24,838 nucleotides of DNA from a virus, in IMG/VR virus record IMGVR_UViG_3300030382_002775, positions 1-24,838 of that record, one strand, 5' to 3'. A model generated the notes under the pieces. That model had not been told where the DNA came from and did no database searches. It was given only the letters and a program-made list of their open reading frames with translations. The position numbers and the translations under genes were made by a program. Below are positions 21,685 through 24,838 of this stretch, one piece after another. Numbering within the stretch: the stretch's first letter is position 1; the number at the start of each line of letters is the position of its first letter.

Positions 21685-21891
21685 AAATAATTTTTCCTTT
21701 TGTTAAAAAAAATATCCACAAGATAAAAAAAAATATTTTTTTAAGCTATGCTTTAAATAATTTTTTTGTGTTTAACGGTAACTCCTCATTTATTAGATGT
21801 AACATTGTTACACATACAACAGCGTTTTTGACTTTTGATAAAAACTATGATAGTATGTTTTTTATATTAATTTACAAAAAGGAGTTAACCG
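21685..21891. promoter_or_regulatory. Divergent control region with operator (locus F) and an AT-rich stretch
   Basis: Operator TGTAACATTGTTACA 21798-21812 is a perfect palindrome apart from its centre. Promoter for the gene at 21892: TTGACT 21828-21833, 17-bp spacer, TAGTAT 21851-21856. The left half (21690-21780) is almost pure A/T with one TATCCACA, close to a DnaA box. The leftward holin promoter is not identifiable. Confidence 0.7.
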
Positions 21892-22188
21892 ATGAATTAT
21901 AAATTAATAGATTGTGGTTCTTATGTTTGGTTCGTTAAAACGGATCGTAAGTACCATCATTGTATTTACAGTGTAACAGGTGAATACAAAAAGATTAGAC
22001 GTAGTGCTAATCCTTTAATGCCATCTAATCAAAAGATGAGACTAGCTTATCTTATGGGATGGAATTTAGAAACAGCGCCATGTATTTTAAATAAAAAGAA
22101 TGCAAAGTTTTATTTAAAACTTTGGAAACAAATTACTAAAACTTTACGCATAAAAGAAATCATGAAACAACTAAAGGAGGTATCATGA
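21892..22188 (+). CDS. Protein of unknown function, first of a three-gene early operon
   Basis: 98 aa with AAAAAGGAG before the ATG. Sequence features: DCGSYVWFVKTDRKYHHCIY (beta-like, Cys/His), RLAYLMGWNLETAPC and a basic helical tail. No family recognised. The promoter carries the operator, so it is probably expressed or repressed together with the integrase and the other rightward units. Confidence 0.65.
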   Translation: MNYKLIDCGSYVWFVKTDRKYHHCIYSVTGEYKKIRRSANPLMPSNQKMRLAYLMGWNLETAPCILNKKNAKFYLKLWKQITKTLRIKEIMKQLKEVS

Positions 22189-22643
22189 AAGATTTATTTG
22201 ACTTAAAAAAAGGCGAACACAAACTATTTGATAAACCACAAAAATTTTATGAAATTTGGAGTAGCGGTAGTAGTGTTTCTTTTCAAGAAAAAATAACTTA
22301 TGGTGTGTGGCATCATTCAAGAATAGTAAAAAGAAAAAGAATTAATATTTTCCATTTTCAAAGTGAGTACAATAAAGGTACTCGTTCTTTTGATTGGTGG
22401 TTGCCAGTTAACGATGTTGCTATGACTATTAAAGATGCTTTGACAATTTCCAAAGCTAGAAGAATAGAACTAGCAAAAGAAAGTTTAGTTAGAGGTGAAA
22501 GAATAATAAAAGTAAATAATATTTATTTAAAAGATTATTCTAATTTTGAACCTGTACTTGAACAAAGCGAATACCAAAAAAGAACAAAAAAATTTAGTAT
22601 TAATTTTCCAAAATTAACAGAAATTCGTCAGGATATTATATGA
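22185..22643 (+). CDS. Protein of unknown function (152 aa)
   Basis: Coupled to the previous gene by ATGA, with AAAGGAGG just upstream. Beta-rich with many aromatics: SVSFQEKITYGVWHHSRI, INIFHFQSEYNK, RSFDWWLPVNDV, then helical. Basic overall. No motif recognised. Confidence 0.65.
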   Translation: MKDLFDLKKGEHKLFDKPQKFYEIWSSGSSVSFQEKITYGVWHHSRIVKRKRINIFHFQSEYNKGTRSFDWWLPVNDVAMTIKDALTISKARRIELAKESLVRGERIIKVNNIYLKDYSNFEPVLEQSEYQKRTKKFSINFPKLTEIRQDII

Positions 22644-22846
22644 TAAAAACATTAAAATATCTTGATGGTTTAGGACACCTTTGTGATGAAGCTATGAAAA
22701 TTCATCAAGAAAAATGGTCAACATTTGATATACATGAATTAAATTTTACCATTGAAATAGATGACATCACTGGCATACAAAAAAAGATAGTCAGTGTATC
22801 TGCTGATGTATCTAGTGAATTAAGTCAGTTACTTAAAATTGGTTAA
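22640..22846 (+). CDS. Protein of unknown function (68 aa), end of the early operon
   Basis: Coupled by ATGA. A helical start (KYLDGLGHLCDEAMKIHQE) is followed by a beta segment (ELNFTIEIDDITGIQKKIVS). The stop codon faces and overlaps the endolysin stop by 4 nt. Confidence 0.6.
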   Translation: MIKTLKYLDGLGHLCDEAMKIHQEKWSTFDIHELNFTIEIDDITGIQKKIVSVSADVSSELSQLLKIG

Positions 22847-23244
22847 TCAATATCCTCGTAAAAATGATGAACCCCTATCTTCGTGATGGGGGTTTTTCCT
22901 TCTGCCCATTTAGGTTCCTTAATATAATCTGCATAGTAATGAGTTGCTTTACCAACATTACTATCATGCAAATTATCTAAAACATTATTTGCTATATCAA
23001 CAAAGTCAGTAATATCTCCGTGAGTAAGCTGTTCCATTTTTTCCTTGTTAGGATCATTCTCATTCCAACAGGAGAACTGCCATTTCTTTTTGCATACACC
23101 TTCTAAAGTATCTGCACTAAACCATTTCTTAGAGTCTAATCTATTTTTAATAACATGAGCAATGGCGTACTGACCTTCTTTTGTTTCCCCTCTTGACTCA
23201 CCCCATATTGTTTGAGCCATTACTAATCTATCAGACTTTTCCAT
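22843..23244 (-). CDS. Endolysin: SleB-type cell wall hydrolase
   Basis: 133 aa from the ATG at 23244, which has GGAG at good spacing; the frame is open to an ATG at 23262 without a ribosome site. Blocks: AQTIWGESRGETKEGQYAIA, HVIKNRLDSKKW, QFSCW, KATHYYA, PKWAEG, IGVHHFY. These are the SleB/Hydrolase_2 signature, including the conserved Glu of GESRGE. It cleaves peptidoglycan at lysis. It overlaps the metallophosphoesterase gene by 14 nt. Its last codons contain the terminator of the convergent operon. Confidence 0.88.
   Translation of the reverse strand: MEKSDRLVMAQTIWGESRGETKEGQYAIAHVIKNRLDSKKWFSADTLEGVCKKKWQFSCWNENDPNKEKMEQLTHGDITDFVDIANNVLDNLHDSNVGKATHYYADYIKEPKWAEGKTPITKIGVHHFYEDID
22870..22897 (+). 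terminator. Terminator of the rightward operon, located inside the endolysin gene
   Basis: AACCCCTATC (22870-22879), loop TTCGT, GATGGGGGTT (22885-22894), ending in five T (22893-22897). A 10-bp stem with one T.G. It lies within the last codons of the convergent endolysin gene. Confidence 0.85.
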
Positions 23245-23938
23245 TCCATTCTCCATTTTCATTTAAGTACATGGGTTGAATGATAGGACCTATTCCCTCA
23301 ATCAACATACCACATGATAATATTGGTCGCTTAATAAATAACTTTTGATATTTCATTGCTGGTGCCTTGGGATTAATTAAACATCCTGTTGACATGGCAA
23401 AATTTAAAGCAGAAGGTGAGGACCACCAAAAAATATTCGCCTGCGTGTGGAAATGTCCAGAAATAAATGAACAGCCTAATTCTTTTGAACTACTCAGTAC
23501 ATTGTTCTTAAAGTTATGTGTTAAAAATACTTTATGTTTGCTGGGGAGAGTAAGAATGAATTTATCGTGCCAGCGCCATTTTGCTTTTATATCAAAAATT
23601 TCGTTTAGATCTTTTAGCATTGTTCTTGGAATACCAAAACGTTCTGCTTTTCTTTCAATACGAAGATCGTGGTTGCCTTTAAGTATATCCATTTCAGGAA
23701 ATAACTTTTCCAGCTTCCTAATTTCTTTCGTTGCTTTACCTATTTCAAATACAGGAGACTCTACCTCTGGATCGTTTGGTCTTTCCACCTGTACGCTTGC
23801 AAAATCTACCAAGTCTCCAATTTGAAAAATCTTAGTAAATTTCCATTTCTTATGTAGCTTTTCCAGAAAAGGAATAGCGGATGGGTGTTGATTTGGCATG
23901 TGCAAATCACTAATTATTAATATGCGATTTTGTTTCAT
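23231..23938 (-). CDS. Calcineurin-like metallophosphoesterase
   Basis: 235 aa. All metal-binding blocks are present in order: SDLHMP (10-15), GDLVD (41-45), GNHD (about 88-91), LTHNF (about 140) and GHFHT (about 161). AAAGGA precedes the ATG and lies in a small hairpin. Phage members cut phosphodiester bonds in nucleic acids or cyclic nucleotides. The substrate here is unknown. A role against host signalling defences is conceivable but not shown. Confidence 0.85.
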   Translation of the reverse strand: MKQNRILIISDLHMPNQHPSAIPFLEKLHKKWKFTKIFQIGDLVDFASVQVERPNDPEVESPVFEIGKATKEIRKLEKLFPEMDILKGNHDLRIERKAERFGIPRTMLKDLNEIFDIKAKWRWHDKFILTLPSKHKVFLTHNFKNNVLSSSKELGCSFISGHFHTQANIFWWSSPSALNFAMSTGCLINPKAPAMKYQKLFIKRPILSCGMLIEGIGPIIQPMYLNENGEWNGKV

Positions 23939-23961
23939 TGTTTCCTTTGAAACAGTCCTAG

Positions 23962-24162
23962 TTATTGATTGGCGATTAGCTTCATAAATACCCAGATCCC
24001 ACTGAGTATTGATCCTATTACTAGAGTTGTTCTTATAGCTGACTTACCTGTTGCCATTTCTTCTTTTAATTTTATTACCTCTTGGCGGTTTTCCTTGACC
24101 TCAACTTTAACCTCATCAAGAGTTTTTTGTAAAAGTGTTAATTGTTTTTCCCAATCAGACAT
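23962..24162 (-). CDS. XhlA-like lysis-associated membrane protein
   Basis: 66 aa. A coiled-coil helix (LTLLQKTLDEVKVEVKENRQ, residues 8-38) is followed by TGKSAIRTTLVIGSILSGIW and one membrane segment. This is the haemolysin XhlA-type order found in phage lysis cassettes. The start overlaps the preceding stop (TAATG). Confidence 0.65.
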   Translation of the reverse strand: MSDWEKQLTLLQKTLDEVKVEVKENRQEVIKLKEEMATGKSAIRTTLVIGSILSGIWVFMKLIANQ

Positions 24163-24392
24163 TATGCACTTGTCCTGTTCATTGATGTTAACGGGAAAGC
24201 ATCAAAAGGAACACAAAATGCTTCTGTTATAAGTTTATCTTTATATTCTTGATCTTTGTTTGCATATGCTTCCATATATCCATTTTTTGCTATTAAACAT
24301 TCTTGTTCTGTAAAATAAATTACAGCATTATATTTTATTGATGGTTGATTAGGTGTTGACATTAACATCAGTAATAAAAATATTTTTGTCAT
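24162..24392 (-). CDS. Small exported protein with two cysteines
   Basis: 76 aa. MTKIFLLLMLMSTP looks like a short signal or anchor sequence. The rest (YNAVIYFTEQECLIAKNGY, EAFCVPFDAF) has two Cys that could form a disulphide in the periplasm. It lies between two membrane/coiled-coil genes of the lysis region. Family not known. Confidence 0.6.
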   Translation of the reverse strand: MTKIFLLLMLMSTPNQPSIKYNAVIYFTEQECLIAKNGYMEAYANKDQEYKDKLITEAFCVPFDAFPLTSMNRTSA

Positions 24393-24394
24393 TA

Positions 24395-24709
24395 TTAATT
24401 TCCATAGGAATAAGAACTATTAGAATTATCCCCTTCAATTAATTCAAATAACTTTTTATGCTGATCCATTATCTCTTTATCCTTTTTATTTCCTTGTTTG
24501 AGGTCTTTCTTGATTTGCTTTACATCTTGCATCAGATTTTCCAAATCAATTTTCATCTTAACTTGGTTTTCAATCACATCAGCTTCATTTTCTTTTTCAA
24601 ATTTATCGTATAAAATTTCTATCTTGTGATTTTGTGCTGAAAAAAACCAGATAAAAACTATAAGCTGAACTGCTAATCCTGTAATTATTCCATAATTTAT
24701 TTTAGTCAT
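24395..24709 (-). CDS. N-terminal-anchored coiled-coil protein, spanin-like
   Basis: 104 aa. Membrane segment at residues 6-24 (GIITGLAVQLIVFIWFF), then a long coiled coil (about 30-95) in the outside portion, and a Ser/Asn tail. This layout is that of an inner-membrane spanin or similar lysis protein. Function inferred from topology and neighbours only. Confidence 0.6.
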   Translation of the reverse strand: MTKINYGIITGLAVQLIVFIWFFSAQNHKIEILYDKFEKENEADVIENQVKMKIDLENLMQDVKQIKKDLKQGNKKDKEIMDQHKKLFELIEGDNSNSSYSYGN

Positions 24710-24777
24710 TGTTGTATTGCCATAATAATTAAGCCACCAACAATACTAACTGCGTACATTGTAATAATTATTTCCAT
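24706..24777 (-). CDS. 23-aa membrane micropeptide
   Basis: MEIIITMYAVSIVGGLIIM then AIQQ. The ATG at 24777 overlaps the upstream stop (TAATG), and its TGA overlaps the next ATG. GGAAAG lies upstream. Coupled at both ends, so probably translated. Confidence 0.5.
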   Translation of the reverse strand: MEIIITMYAVSIVGGLIIMAIQQ

Positions 24778-24838
24778 TAATTTTCTTTCCAAAGAAATTC
24801 TTGTTTAACTGTTAATCCTAGTGAACTTTTTTCTTGGT
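24777..24838 (-). CDS. C-terminus of an upstream gene, cut by the window edge
   Basis: The open frame reads QEKSSLGLTVKQEFLWKEN and stops at 24777, overlapping the next start. Too little is present to identify it. Confidence 0.55.
   Translation of the reverse strand, partial: QEKSSLGLTVKQEFLWKEN

Noticed and set aside
23367-23825. Long open frame (+) antisense to the metallophosphoesterase
   Set aside because: The minus-strand protein has all metallophosphoesterase motifs. The plus frame has no ribosome site and an unnatural Ser/Leu-rich composition.

Overview
The window looks like about 25 kb of an AT-rich temperate phage of the short-tailed, SU10/P22-like structural type. Reasons: an SU10-type (DUF5309) major capsid protein, a P22/SU10-type portal, a scaffold, both terminase subunits, a tyrosine integrase next to a half-tRNA attachment site, a SleB-type endolysin and a holin. 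The base composition, the many very small overlapping genes and the tRNA half suggest a marine, possibly alphaproteobacterial, host. That host call is inference, and no host gene is present.

Layout. Leftward (-) from 8291 to 1 is the packaging and head module: small early-positioned proteins, TerS, a 350-base non-coding gap, a small protein, TerL, portal, a portal-linked protein, scaffold and major capsid. A rightward HTH gene sits antisense between terL and portal. Rightward (+) from 8439 to 11340 is an accessory cassette of unknown function with a zinc-binding protein, two tiny basic proteins and an XF1762-type acetyltransferase-like protein, closed by a strong terminator. Leftward from 13062 to 11385 are a LexA-type winged-helix protein, a replication-initiator-like protein and two small genes. 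Rightward from 13351 to 17772 is the recombination/replication operon: a Cas4/RecB-like nuclease, a Gly/Asn-tailed small protein, an HNH protein, a second PD-(D/E)XK protein, a DnaA domain IV-like protein and DUF3310, ending at a terminator. Then come attP and the integrase (+). Leftward from 24838 to 18918 is a lysis and virion-associated module: TM/coiled-coil proteins, a metallophosphoesterase, the endolysin, the holin, two HExxH metalloproteases and a zinc ribbon. It is interrupted by a small rightward three-gene operon (21892-22846).

Two things stand out. First, the major capsid gene is split after its ninth codon by a compact 234-nt group I intron (841 to 608). The catalytic core, the P1 helix with its U.G pair, P7, P10 and the terminal G can all be read by eye, and splicing restores a family-typical N-terminus. 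Second, a palindrome TATAACAWTGTTATA occurs at six loci, 11 full or half sites in all. Every locus is at the head of a rightward (early/lysogeny) unit or the divergent LexA-type/recombination region, and none was found in front of leftward structural genes. It reads as the operator set of a phage-wide repressor. The two candidate repressors are the antisense HTH protein at 5125 and the LexA-type protein at 13062.
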